Source: Chitinophagaceae bacterium
Lineage (GTDB): Bacteria; Bacteroidota; Bacteroidia; Chitinophagales; Chitinophagaceae
Reading direction: 5' to 3'
Length of the DNA: 64,000 nt
NCBI GenBank assembly: GCA_016710745.1
Contig: JADJVB010000012.1
Location: 186,001-250,000, forward strand
The position numbers and the translations under genes are program-made. The stretch's first letter is position 1. The number at the start of each line of letters is the position of its first letter. This document shows positions 35,726 to 43,966 of this stretch, one piece after another. The notes under the pieces are model-generated. The model did no database searches and was not told where the DNA came from. It worked only from the letters and a program-made list of their open reading frames with translations.

Positions 35726-36649
35726 ATGCAACTATCTACCAAACATCTATTGGGCATTAAAGATCTCTCCCGGGAAGATATTTCCCTTATTTTATCAACA
35801 GCAACCCAATTTAAAGAAGTTTTACAGCGATCGGTTAAGAAAGTCCCGTCATTGCGTGATGTAACGATTGTGAACCTGTTTTACGAAAACTCTACGCGTA
35901 CCCGGATATCTTTTGAGCTGGCCGAAAAAAGATTAGGCGCCGATACCATAAATTTTGCTGCCTCGTCTTCGTCAGTTTCGAAAGGTGAAACCCTGTTAGA
36001 CACGGTTAATAATATCCTCAGCATGAAAGTGGATATGGTGGTGATGCGCCATAGCGCCAGCGGTGCTCCCCATTTTTTGGCAAAGCATATTCCCGCGGCG
36101 ATCATCAATGCCGGGGATGGCATCAATGAACATCCCACACAGGCTTTGTTGGATGCTTTATCTATCCAGGAAAAACTGGGCACACTGGAGGGGAAAAAAG
36201 TGCTGTTGGTTGGAGATATCATGCATTCCAGGGTGGCGCTCAGTAATATTTATCTGTTAAATAAAATGGGGGCCGAGGTAATGGTAGCCGGTCCGCCAAC
36301 ACTGATACCCAGGCATATTAAGGAGGCATTGCATGTGCGGGTTGAATATGATATAAAAAAAGCGCTTGAATGGTGCGATGTAGCCAATGTGCTGCGCATT
36401 CAGCTTGAACGGCAGAACCAGGTGCTCTTCTCTTCGCTGCGGGAATATAACCTGGCTTACGGGGTGAGCCGGAAATTACTGGATGGCTTAAAAAAAGAAA
36501 TTGTAATTATGCACCCGGGGCCTATTAACCGCGGCGTAGAGATCGATAGTGATGTGGCCGACAGCGATCAATCAATAATTTTACAGCAGGTAGAAAATGG
36601 GGTAGCGGTAAGGATGGCGGCGTTATATTTGCTGGCAGGCAATAATTAA
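35726..36649 (+). CDS. pyrB: Aspartate carbamoyltransferase catalytic chain
   Basis: This enzyme makes N-carbamoyl-aspartate from carbamoyl phosphate and aspartate in pyrimidine synthesis. The carbamoyl phosphate loop is FYENSTRTRISFE near residue 53; GDGINEHPTQALLD, LVGDIMHSRVA and MHPGPINRGVEID give the remaining active-site segments. The 307-residue length is typical. No pyrI regulatory gene follows. It is bracketed by heptamer elements upstream and downstream. Confidence 0.96.
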   Translation: MQLSTKHLLGIKDLSREDISLILSTATQFKEVLQRSVKKVPSLRDVTIVNLFYENSTRTRISFELAEKRLGADTINFAASSSSVSKGETLLDTVNNILSMKVDMVVMRHSASGAPHFLAKHIPAAIINAGDGINEHPTQALLDALSIQEKLGTLEGKKVLLVGDIMHSRVALSNIYLLNKMGAEVMVAGPPTLIPRHIKEALHVRVEYDIKKALEWCDVANVLRIQLERQNQVLFSSLREYNLAYGVSRKLLDGLKKEIVIMHPGPINRGVEIDSDVADSDQSIILQQVENGVAVRMAALYLLAGNN

Positions 36650-36650
36650 A

Positions 36651-36825
36651 AATGGATAATTTAGTAAAGGATAGTTGATAATGCCATTGAACAGGATTAG
36701 CTAAATTATCTGTTCCATTTATATATTGTAAGACCAAAGACAAAAAGATACTATTCTAAAAAATTATCCATTATCCATTATTAATTAATAATTATTAATT
36801 ATCCACTATCAATTATCCACTAATG
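36651..36825. repeat. Inverted heptamer element running into the coaD start codon
   Basis: Nine consecutive heptamers at 36763-36825 read ATTATCC, ATTATCC, ATTATTA, ATTAATA, ATTATTA, ATTATCC, ACTATCA, ATTATCC, ACTAATG; the last holds the coaD ATG. At 36651-36690 the same words occur inverted (GGATAAT, GGATAG, TGATAATG). The roughly 75-base middle is not repetitive. Confidence 0.7.
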
Positions 36826-37299
36826 AAAAGAATCTGTTTATTCCCCGGTACTTTCGACCCTGTTACCCTGGGGCATAAGGACATTATCGACCGTGCCCTT
36901 CCTTTGTTCGAAAAACTGGTGATCGGTATCGGTCGCAATGCCAATAAAAAACCGATGTTCAGTGAAAGGCAGCGTTTAGCCTGGTTGCGTGAAATGTATA
37001 AGAACAATCCAAAAGTGGAAGTGTTGGCCTATGATGGACTAACCGTTGATTGTTGTAAAAAAGTGGGTGCCGGTTTTATACTTCGGGGAATCCGGTACGT
37101 CAACGACTTCGAATATGAAAAAGCAATCGCCGATATGAATCGCAGTATTGATCATAATATTGAAACCATTTTCCTTACCTGTCTTCCTAAATTTACATCG
37201 GTTGCTTCTACCCTGGTGAGAGACGTATTACGTAATGGGGGTGATGTATCCCAGTTTTTACCCGATGTGGTTAAACGTTCGATCAAAAAAAAGAAATAA
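36823..37299 (+). CDS. coaD: Phosphopantetheine adenylyltransferase
   Basis: CoaD transfers AMP to 4'-phosphopantetheine in coenzyme A synthesis. FPGTFDPVTLGHKDI holds the nucleotidyltransferase HxGH-like motif (TLGH) near residue 15, RGIRYVNDFEYE near residue 88 binds substrate, and FTSVASTLVRDV near 125 binds ATP. The 158-residue length is typical. Its start codon is the last unit of a heptamer array, and a hotdog thioesterase gene follows after 26 bases. Confidence 0.97.
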   Translation: MKRICLFPGTFDPVTLGHKDIIDRALPLFEKLVIGIGRNANKKPMFSERQRLAWLREMYKNNPKVEVLAYDGLTVDCCKKVGAGFILRGIRYVNDFEYEKAIADMNRSIDHNIETIFLTCLPKFTSVASTLVRDVLRNGGDVSQFLPDVVKRSIKKKK

Positions 37300-37325
37300 T
37301 TTCTTTCTGTCTTTAAAATTAATTC

Positions 37326-37760
37326 ATGGCAATCTGGTTTAATAAGTCTTTAGCACAACCCGGTACAAATCCACTCGGACCGGAAACAATGGGACAATTT
37401 TTGGGCATGGAATGGGTTGAACTGGGAGAGGATTTTCTTAGTATACGTATGCCCGTTAATGAACGAACTAAACAACCCTATGGCCTGTTACACGGTGGGG
37501 CCAGTTGTGCTTTGGCTGAAACCGCAGGCAGCCTGGCTTCGTCTTATGTAATTGATCAGGATAAATTTATTTGTGTTGGACTGGAGATCAACGCCAATCA
37601 TGTGCGTAGCGCCACCCAAGGCTATGTAACGGCAACCTGCACACCGTTGCATATTGGCAGAACCACCCATGTATGGGATATTAAGATCCACGACGAAAGA
37701 AAAAAACTGGTTTGCATCAGCCGGCTTACGGTTGCTATTTTAAAGAAGCCCGGCAGTTAA
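37326..37760 (+). CDS. PaaI/MenI-like hotdog-fold thioesterase
   Basis: The 144-residue acyl-CoA thioesterase has the hotdog motif YGLLHGGASCALAETAGSLAS near residue 52 with the catalytic Glu, followed by VGLEINANHVRSA and a C-terminal sheet. The closest characterised type is DHNA-CoA hydrolase MenI/YdiI of menaquinone synthesis, which is the respiratory quinone of this phylum. A PaaI role is also possible. Likely co-transcribed with coaD. Confidence 0.87.
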   Translation: MAIWFNKSLAQPGTNPLGPETMGQFLGMEWVELGEDFLSIRMPVNERTKQPYGLLHGGASCALAETAGSLASSYVIDQDKFICVGLEINANHVRSATQGYVTATCTPLHIGRTTHVWDIKIHDERKKLVCISRLTVAILKKPGS

Positions 37761-37796
37761 CACGCGTCTTTACTGGTCATGCTGTCAAATCCATTC

Positions 37797-39237
37797 TTAA
37801 AGCACTATTAATTTCTTAACCTGTACCTCACCGGTTGTTTTTACAAAAACCCTGATAAGATACATTCCGGAAACTAATTTATCAAGTTGAAGAAGATCTG
37901 TTACATTATTCCGCCGGAAAATTTCCTTGCCTGAAAGATCTGATAATATAATATCTACCAGGCCTGTGCCTTCGGGCAAAATTATCCTGGTTGATCCGGT
38001 GGACGGATTTGGGTAAACCAATACGCCTGACATTGCTGTTTCAGATCTAACAAGTCTTGTTTCGCTATAGGTATAATTTCCATCCAAATCGATCTGCTTG
38101 ATCCTGTAAAACAGATTGCCTTTGCCCGACAGGTATTCGTAATCATCATATAAATAGTCCAGATACTGCCCGCTGTTTCCTGAAATGGATTTCGACGGAA
38201 CAAAAGCTATTGTTTTAAAATCGCCATCCAGATATTGCCGCTCTATTTCAAATCCCCGGTTATTATGTTCGGTTGAGGTTTGCCAGCGAAGCATGATTTT
38301 ATTTTTCCCCGCTGTTGCAGTAAATAATACCAGATTAACAGGTAACGGGCCACATCCGTTTTCGATTAGTGCCGTGGTAGTATTTGGCCTGTTCGGTATG
38401 GTTAATTCAACGATAAGTGGGAGGTTGGCCGAAGGTATTCTGTTACTGTACGGCAAATAATCGGTTACCGGCGATATATAATTTCCATTAGCCGATAACG
38501 AAATTAGTCCACTGGTGTAAACAACCGTATCGTCGGTGTTAATGATACCTATAGGCGGATAGTCCAAATGCACATCGTACCAAATATTATCCAAAACAGG
38601 TCCGGTGTTTTGAAGAATAACCTGGAATTGCCTGGGTAAAAGACAACTGAGTAATCCGCCCGGTTTCACTTCATTGATGATCAGATTGGCGCCTTGTGTG
38701 GCACAATGTACATTTTTGCCATTCGCCGCCTGACTTGCCCATGCATCAAACAAAATGGTTTGAGCGCCTGTACACGAAGGCAATGTCAATTTAATATTTT
38801 TAATGGTCATCCGCTCTAATGTGGGATTGAGGTGAACTTTTACCGCGGTTAACCCGGTGAGTTGAGGCAATATATACAAAGGATCAGGGTGATAAACACT
38901 ACCTACCAAAGGATTGTCTGCACTGTTGTTATTAATAACGATTGTTGCAATTGCATTCACAAGATCAGCTGCCTTTGGGAAAGCGTTTGGATTCGAGTAC
39001 ATATTCACCCAATTTACTGCTGGCGTATGATAGCCTGATTGCGTCCAGAGATGGAGATAGGCATACTTATTTCCATTATTGATTTCCTGTGTCCAGGACA
39101 GGTCGAGCGTTAACTCACAATTGCTTGTATTAACTTCAATCAGCCTGACTTTCAGGTCAGAAATAGTGCATTGTGATTTGGCATTCTGTACATCAATCAA
39201 GCCAAGTATCGCGAGGAGGAGTAATAACTTTTTTCAT
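37797..39237 (-). CDS. T9SS type A surface protein, frameshifted within the signal peptide
   Basis: The long frame begins without a signal peptide (MIDVQNAKSQC). Just upstream, in the same frame, lies LLLLLAILGL, and an ATG at 39235-39237 precedes a run of six A (39229-39234 as T). With five A the start reads MKKLLLLLLAILGL and joins the long frame, giving a proper signal peptide. The mature protein has beta-rich domains, a fibronectin-like segment (IMLRWQTSTEHNNRGFEIER, YLSGKGNLFYRIKQIDLDGN) and a type A sorting domain (VLVYPNPSTGSTRI, VKKLIVL). Probably a secreted or surface-attached protein of unknown role. Confidence 0.85.
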
Positions 39238-39505
39238 AAAATAAATTTTTAGGTTAAGGATTTACTGGCAGCCCAAAGCTGATAAAAAAAGGAATTGGAT
39301 TTTCGGTTTTACTTTTCGCAGGGTTGGAGATATCACACTTTAAAGAACCAAGTGAGAAGAATATCTTTTATGCTTCAATTCAAAATTATACAGGAATGAA
39401 CCACCTAACGATGATGGTAAGCTGTTAAAACAATGATATTGATCAATGGATCAGGGTACGGCCAATGCAGGCGATTTTACGGGTAACCTAAAGCGGGATA
39501 ATTAA

Positions 39506-40135
39506 TCAGGGTGTATCAAAAAAAGTACTGAGTATGTTTTTTATGGAAGGATAAGTATTGGCTACGGGCTCACTGATGTCTCTTGTTTTTACCCATTTTA
39601 TTTCGGTTATATGTTCCTCGGTTTGAGGCACCAATACCTGTTTTGAAGAACAGTTCATGTGATACCAATGCGATATTTTTAAAAAATGTTTACCAAATTC
39701 ATCATAAACATGGTAGGTTTCTCCGATTTTTTTCTTGAGCTGCAGCCCCGATAAGCCCGTTTCTTCCATTACTTCCCTCACGGCAGCTTCGGCTTCTTTT
39801 TCATTTTTTTCTATTTTTCCCTTTGGCAGATCCCATTTACCCAAACGGAGAATGAACAAGACCTCTTTTTTGTCATTTTGAACAATACCACCAGCCGCCT
39901 CGATCACTTTAAAATTCTTAAAAAAAGTTTCCTTTAATTTTTCCAGGTCGCTGTGCCAAATAACACCCGCATGAAACTCTTCTTTTTTGATCTCATGCAA
40001 CATAGACTTAATGGCCTTTGGCGATATCTCGTCGATGAACATGGCATCCGGGTGGTGCAATATTTCGTTTATCTCCTTGTCAATTTCATCACAAAGGATC
40101 ACGGGTTCGTTACCAAAATAAATATTGATATGCAT
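39506..40135 (-). CDS. Nudix hydrolase
   Basis: The 209-residue protein carries a Nudix domain with the box GKIEKNEKEAEAAVREVMEETGL (about residues 105-127), matching GX5EX7REUXEEXGU, so it hydrolyses a nucleoside diphosphate linked to X. The N-terminal 80 residues are a Bacteroidota-type extension (HINIYFGNEPVILCDEIDKE). Substrate not predictable. The start codon follows a TTAGCTT heptamer array. Confidence 0.88.
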   Translation of the reverse strand: MHINIYFGNEPVILCDEIDKEINEILHHPDAMFIDEISPKAIKSMLHEIKKEEFHAGVIWHSDLEKLKETFFKNFKVIEAAGGIVQNDKKEVLFILRLGKWDLPKGKIEKNEKEAEAAVREVMEETGLSGLQLKKKIGETYHVYDEFGKHFLKISHWYHMNCSSKQVLVPQTEEHITEIKWVKTRDISEPVANTYPSIKNILSTFFDTP

Positions 40136-40139
40136 ATAG

Positions 40140-40174
40140 TTAGCTTTTAGCCTTTAGCCATTAGCTTAAAGCTA
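40140..40174. repeat. TTAGCTT-type heptamer array upstream of the Nudix gene
   Basis: The plus strand reads TTAGCTT, TTAGCCT, TTAGCCA, TTAGCTT, AAAGCTA. The last two form TTAGCTT-A-AAGCTAA, an inverted pair. The array starts five bases upstream of the minus-strand ATG (40135). Confidence 0.65.
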
Positions 40175-40204
40175 AGACAAAGTGAAAAGAAACAAAATTT
40201 GTTT

Positions 40205-40272
40205 AGCTGTTACTAACAGCCAGGGGCTTATTTATCCTCAATAGCTTTAACGACCGAGGATAACTAACAGCT
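40205..40272. promoter_or_regulatory. Nested inverted repeats upstream of pyrE
   Basis: GCTGTTA-C-TAACAGC (40206-40220) is a perfect dyad. Its outer half AGCTGTTA also pairs with TAACAGCT at 40265-40272. Inside, TTATCCTC (40232-40239) pairs with GAGGATAA (40256-40263). The set ends 18 bases before the pyrE ATG and may be an operator or leader structure. Confidence 0.5.
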
Positions 40273-40290
40273 TTTTAGTTAATTTGCATC

Positions 40291-40923
40291 ATGACCAACG
40301 AAAAAGCAGTAGCTGAAAAGCTTTTACAAATTAATGCAATAAAATTGAGTCCGCAAGTGCCCTTTACCTGGGCAAGTGGCTGGAAAAGTCCTATTTATTG
40401 CGATAATCGCAAGATTTTGTCTTTTCCTTATATCCGCGACTTCATTAAAAGTGAGATGTGCAGTGTAATATTTGAAAAATTTCCGGATGCCGGGGTGTTG
40501 GCCGGCGTGGCAACAGCCGGTATTGCCTGGGGAGCTATGGCTGCCGACCAGCTAAAACTGCCCTATATCTATGTGCGTCCAAAGCCGAAGGAGCATGGTT
40601 TAAGTAACCAGATTGAGGGTGCATTTGAGCCCGGACAGAAAGTACTGGTTATTGAAGACTTAATATCGACCGGAAAAAGCAGTTTACAGGTTTGTGAGGT
40701 TTTAAAAGCAGCCGGTGCCGAGGTAGTGGGTATGGTCTCAATCTTTACCTATGGCTTCGAAATTGCTGATGAAGCTTTTAAAACCGCCAATATTCCTTAT
40801 CAATCGCTTACTAATTATCAAACATTAATAAGCCTGGCCCTCGATAAAGGTATGATAGCTGCAGAAGAACAAAATACCTTGTTAAATTGGCGAAACGATC
40901 CGGCTAATTGGACCGGAAAATAA
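40291..40923 (+). CDS. pyrE: Orotate phosphoribosyltransferase
   Basis: PyrE converts orotate and PRPP to OMP. The 210-residue protein has the PRPP loop VLVIEDLISTGKSS near residue 120, SGWKSPIYCDNR at the orotate site and VRPKPKEHGLSNQIEG in the catalytic flexible loop. It stands apart from pyrR-pyrB by about 3.6 kb and has its own upstream inverted repeats. Confidence 0.96.
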   Translation: MTNEKAVAEKLLQINAIKLSPQVPFTWASGWKSPIYCDNRKILSFPYIRDFIKSEMCSVIFEKFPDAGVLAGVATAGIAWGAMAADQLKLPYIYVRPKPKEHGLSNQIEGAFEPGQKVLVIEDLISTGKSSLQVCEVLKAAGAEVVGMVSIFTYGFEIADEAFKTANIPYQSLTNYQTLISLALDKGMIAAEEQNTLLNWRNDPANWTGK

Positions 40924-40958
40924 TAACTTTATAGCTATAAACATCAAAATCAGATCAT

Positions 40959-41346
40959 ATGAAGGCATTTTCACTCCTGGTAGTAGCCGTATTTTCTTTG
41001 GGAACCGTAGGTTTTGGCCAATACCAAACCCAGCAGAAGGTTACGGGCAAAGCGGTGATCAAAACACCAACAATTTTATGTGAAAAATGTCAGGAAAGGT
41101 TGAATTTTTCATTAGCCATACGGAGGAGTAACTTCAACAAAAGTTAATATCCGCAAAAAAACAACCACGGTTACCTGGCTAACCGACCGTACTACCCTGG
41201 AGAATATTAAAGTAGCTATTGCCAATCTTGGCTATGATGCTGATGATATTGAGGCCGAAGAGTATGCCTATAAACGGCTTCCGAAAACCTGTAAAGCCGA
41301 AATTGCTGCCGAAAAGGCCAAGACGGTGCCCGCGCCAGGTCAATAA
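40959..41346 (+). CDS. Periplasmic heavy-metal-associated (HMA) domain protein, frameshifted
   Basis: A signal peptide (MKAFSLLVVAVFSLGTVGFG) precedes an HMA-type fold whose metal-site loop reads TPTILCEKCQERL (CxxC). The frame is lost between about 41098 and 41122. In another frame the domain continues GGVTSTKVNIRKKTTTVTW, then TLENIKVAIANLGYDADD, ending KRLPKTCKAEI and a short tail. Missing bases in TTGAA and CATACG restore a typical domain. It could be a metal chaperone or a related secreted domain. Confidence 0.72.
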
Positions 41347-41392
41347 TTCCGGATTTTTATTTTTTTACTGTGAGAATTCCTCGCTGAAACGG

Positions 41393-41854
41393 CTAAAATG
41401 CCGAAAAACGCTGCATGCCTTCGTAATTTACCGGGAAGGTTTTGTACACATTTGCCTTGCCGAGCTTTACCGTTCCGGTCACTTTCACCAGCACATCTTT
41501 GCCCAAAAGGGTAGGAATTGCATTTTTCAATAAATTTTTCATGTCAATTTCAATGGACAGTGGCATGGTAAATTCGGCCAGCTTTGGGATATTGATCTGA
41601 TGTTCCTGGGAGCTATGCCCCAAATAGTTATTATTCACATATACATCCAGATCAGTATATTTTAACTGCAGTCCAAAGTTATTCGGGTTGTAATATACCA
41701 GGTCAACATTAAGGGTTGAAGCGGCAAATCCCATTTTTTCAACTTTCAGATTTTTAAAGTCGCGGTAGACTAAATCTTTTGGAGCCTGACAGGATGTCGC
41801 CAAAATAGCTATCATAAAAAAAGCCATGGGGTAGAAGAGGAACTTGAAATTCAT
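41393..41854 (-). CDS. LEA type 2 family lipoprotein
   Basis: The 153-residue protein has a lipoprotein signal (MIAILATSC, Cys near residue 22) and a LEA14/WHy-like beta sandwich (LNVDLVYYNPNNFGLQLKYTDLDVYVNN, then LGHSSQEHQINIPKLAEFTMPLSIEI). Such domains are found in desiccation-related proteins, but the bacterial role is unknown. Probably outer-membrane attached. It marks the last core-like gene before the AT-rich island. Confidence 0.82.
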   Translation of the reverse strand: MNFKFLFYPMAFFMIAILATSCQAPKDLVYRDFKNLKVEKMGFAASTLNVDLVYYNPNNFGLQLKYTDLDVYVNNNYLGHSSQEHQINIPKLAEFTMPLSIEIDMKNLLKNAIPTLLGKDVLVKVTGTVKLGKANVYKTFPVNYEGMQRFSAF

Positions 41855-42425
41855 GCTGATTTATTTCTGCATGTAATTTAAGGAAGAATTTTAATTTCCC
41901 ATTTTTTATAAATGCCGGCGACTACATATTACTTCCCACAAAATTACTTTAACTTTTAGTTAATCAATCGGTTAGTACAAACCATAAAATCACTCATATC
42001 AAAGTTTTCAGAAATGAAATATCAGATATTTTGCTAGGCTGTATTTTTGACAGCACTGTAATATTTTTTTTCACACTTACTTAAAGTAAAAAATTAGGTA
42101 GCCTTTAAAATCACATACTGTGGTGGTGTTTTAAAATCAAAATAATACATTTCAACATCGTGTTAATATTTTATTTTGTGAAATATCAAAACAAAAAAAT
42201 AAATTCGCAGCGGTTAGTTTGGACTATTAATGAAAAAGGCCTCAGTTTGGGTAACTGTTGCCTTTAAAGAATTGAGGTAATAATATTTTTACAAGGCTAA
42301 GTTATATATATTTTATAGATTTTACTACCTATTTTCTCCCTCATTTTTCCACAAATTAACATGTCGAATTATTATTTTTTATTACTCAATGTGAGTTGTA
42401 TAAAATATTAATGTTTTGAAAATAA
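41855..42425. other. AT-rich region without a supported gene
   Basis: No open frame of reasonable coding quality is seen on either strand. The sequence is AT-rich with many A/T runs and marks the left edge of the accessory island. I see no tRNA or clear attachment repeat in it. Confidence 0.6.
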
Positions 42426-42443
42426 TTTCACTTATAAGTGAAA
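42426..42443. promoter_or_regulatory. Perfect 18-bp palindrome, likely antitoxin operator 1
   Basis: TTTCACTTATAAGTGAAA is a perfect palindrome 35 bases before the toxin GTG. Its half-site TTCACT recurs in the second dyad at 42478-42490. Type II antitoxins with HTH domains commonly bind such repeats to repress their own operon. Confidence 0.75.
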
Positions 42444-42477
42444 TGTAAACAATATTTACTAACTTTAATCTACGCTT

Positions 42478-42490
42478 AGTGAAATTCACT
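42478..42490. promoter_or_regulatory. Second dyad overlapping the toxin start, likely operator 2
   Basis: AGTGAA-A-TTCACT is a 13-base dyad that contains the toxin GTG start codon. Its arms are the same half-sites as in operator 1, inverted, with centres about 50 bases apart. Confidence 0.6.
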
Positions 42491-42978
42491 TTGTATGTAT
42501 TGGATCAATCAGGTGAAAAAACCAAGATTTACTCTCCCATGATAGAGGGGGAAGATTCAACATTATACGAACAATTTATAGCGAAAAATGAAAAAAATTT
42601 AAAAGGGAAGTTGTTAATATAGATGAAAGAATTTGGGCAATCGGTCACGATTGTGGGCTGTTTGAGGAATTTTTTGATACAAAAGCGGGTAAATTCAATG
42701 AAAACCTATGCACATTTAAAGATAAACCTAATACTAAACTAAGGCTCTTTTTTATTGAATACGGATCAGCCGCTATAATATTAGGTAGCGGGGGTTCTAA
42801 AGAAACAAAATTTAGAGCTACTCAAGACAAACCTGAATTATATGAGAAAAACAGGCAACTGGGAGAAATCTCACTTACCCTTCAAAAAGCTCAACAAGCC
42901 GGACATTTTAGTATAAACCCCGATGGAACCTTAAACTCAACAACAGATTTTACCTACAATAGTGAAGATTATGAATAG
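42479..42978 (+). CDS. Putative HigB/RelE-like toxin, frameshifted in an A run
   Basis: The GTG start frame (VKFTLYVLDQSGEKTKIYSP) stops at a TAG after about 45 codons. From the A7 tract at 42591-42597, one added A gives EKKFKREVVNIDERIWAIG and an open frame to 42978, about 166 residues. The core resembles HigB/Gp49-type toxins: GLFEEFFDTKAGKF, then NTKLRLFFIEYGSAAIILGSGG, followed by KETKF and a long C-terminal helix. The toxin would be an mRNA interferase. It overlaps the antitoxin start by eight bases (toxin first, as in higBA). The frameshift would inactivate it, unless the run length is mis-called or varies. Confidence 0.6.
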
Positions 42979-43411
42979 CCCTTTAAAAAGGAATAGTGAT
43001 TTATTAAAAAAATTTCGGGAGGAAGAGCCATTAGAGCGTAAGAGAGCCCGTACCAGTCTTCTTTTAGCTTCTATTATCATTAAAGCTATACGGGTTAAAA
43101 AGTGGAGCAAACTTGAGTTTGCCGCCAATATGGGTAAAACTCCTTCAGCCATATCAAAATGGTTAAGTGGTACTCATAATTTTACATCCGATACCCTGAG
43201 TGATATAGAAGAAGTATTGGGAGTAAAAATATTTAATTGCGAACAAACCGACAAGGAAATAACCTTAAGGGCGGCGGTTTCTTCAGGAATGGCGGTAAAT
43301 ATATTTATAAAAAAGGGAGACTATTCAACTGTCCGAGATGTTTCAGTTTTTTCGCTGGTTACATCTTCGGACATACAAGTATTAGAAAGAAATATAGTAG
43401 ACTATAATTAA
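42971..43411 (+). CDS. XRE-family antitoxin with C-terminal extension
   Basis: The 146-residue protein (start ATG 42971; a GTG at 42962 is possible) has a helix-turn-helix domain in the middle (LEFAANMGKTPSAISKWLSG near residue 50, then TLSDIEEVLGVKIF). About 60 further residues follow (LRAAVSSGMAVNIFIKKGDYST ... SVFSLVTSSDIQVL), rich in hydrophobics. In TAC systems such an extension is the chaperone-addiction segment that SecB-like chaperones protect. The gene sits between the toxin and the SecB-like gene, with an 11-base gap downstream. Confidence 0.75.
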   Translation: MNSPLKRNSDLLKKFREEEPLERKRARTSLLLASIIIKAIRVKKWSKLEFAANMGKTPSAISKWLSGTHNFTSDTLSDIEEVLGVKIFNCEQTDKEITLRAAVSSGMAVNIFIKKGDYSTVRDVSVFSLVTSSDIQVLERNIVDYN

Positions 43412-43422
43412 TTGTTGTTATA

Positions 43423-43893
43423 ATGTCAGAAACCTTAAAGAAGCCTTTAAATTTTTCAATAGGCTTAGTTGAACATACTTTCATTTCATTTGAACTAAGT
43501 GAGTATGCTAAGAATAACACAAAATCAATCGGATTTGATAAGTATGAATTTACTTTTGAATTTAACATGCAAGTCAACGCAAAAGAAAGGCAAATAAAAC
43601 TTCTTTTTAATTCAAATTTATTAGTAAAAGAAGAACAGTTGACTATCGAATTAAGTTCATTAAATCTATCTTGCTTGTTTAAAATAATTAATTTTGATGA
43701 AGTAATAAAGATAGATTCCAATAATAGGATGTTAACTCCAAATGCGTTAATTCAAACCATTAATACAATTGCATTGGGAAGTGCGAGGGGTATGTATGCA
43801 ATGGCTCTCGCTGCTACACCCTACTCTAATGCTGTTTTGCCATTAGTTGACCCTAAGACGCTAGTTCCAAAAGACAACCAAGTAATCCTATAA
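43423..43893 (+). CDS. SecB-like chaperone of a toxin-antitoxin-chaperone module
   Basis: The 156-residue protein shows the SecB pattern rather than a typical cytoplasmic enzyme. Alternating beta strands (YEFTFEFNMQVN, RQIKLLFNSNLLV, QLTIELSSLNLSCLFKI) are followed by LTPNALIQTINTIALGSARGMYAMALAATPYSNAVLPLVDPKTL. The NALIQTINTIALGSARG segment and the final PLVDPKTL correspond in layout to the ...NILFPYARE... and ...L.PVNF... parts of SecB. SecB paralogs in TAC loci hold the antitoxin in a folded, protease-resistant state. Identification is by layout, not alignment. Confidence 0.55.
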   Translation: MSETLKKPLNFSIGLVEHTFISFELSEYAKNNTKSIGFDKYEFTFEFNMQVNAKERQIKLLFNSNLLVKEEQLTIELSSLNLSCLFKIINFDEVIKIDSNNRMLTPNALIQTINTIALGSARGMYAMALAATPYSNAVLPLVDPKTLVPKDNQVIL

Positions 43894-43966
43894 TATTTCA
43901 AAGAGCTTATTTATGCGTTTTTAGCCCCATAGATTAAAAGGTAAATATCGGGGGTTGTGCTTTCCA

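Noticed and set aside
36763..36825. Heptamer array as a CRISPR or minisatellite coding repeat
   Set aside because: Units are only 7 bases with no spacers, and the array is non-coding.
40205..40290. PyrR-binding attenuator upstream of pyrE
   Set aside because: No match to the conserved PyrR anti-antiterminator loop and no T run; only a general operator or structure note is kept.
41855..42425. Integration site (att) or tRNA at the island edge
   Set aside because: No tRNA-like cloverleaf or direct repeat pair could be found at the two island borders.
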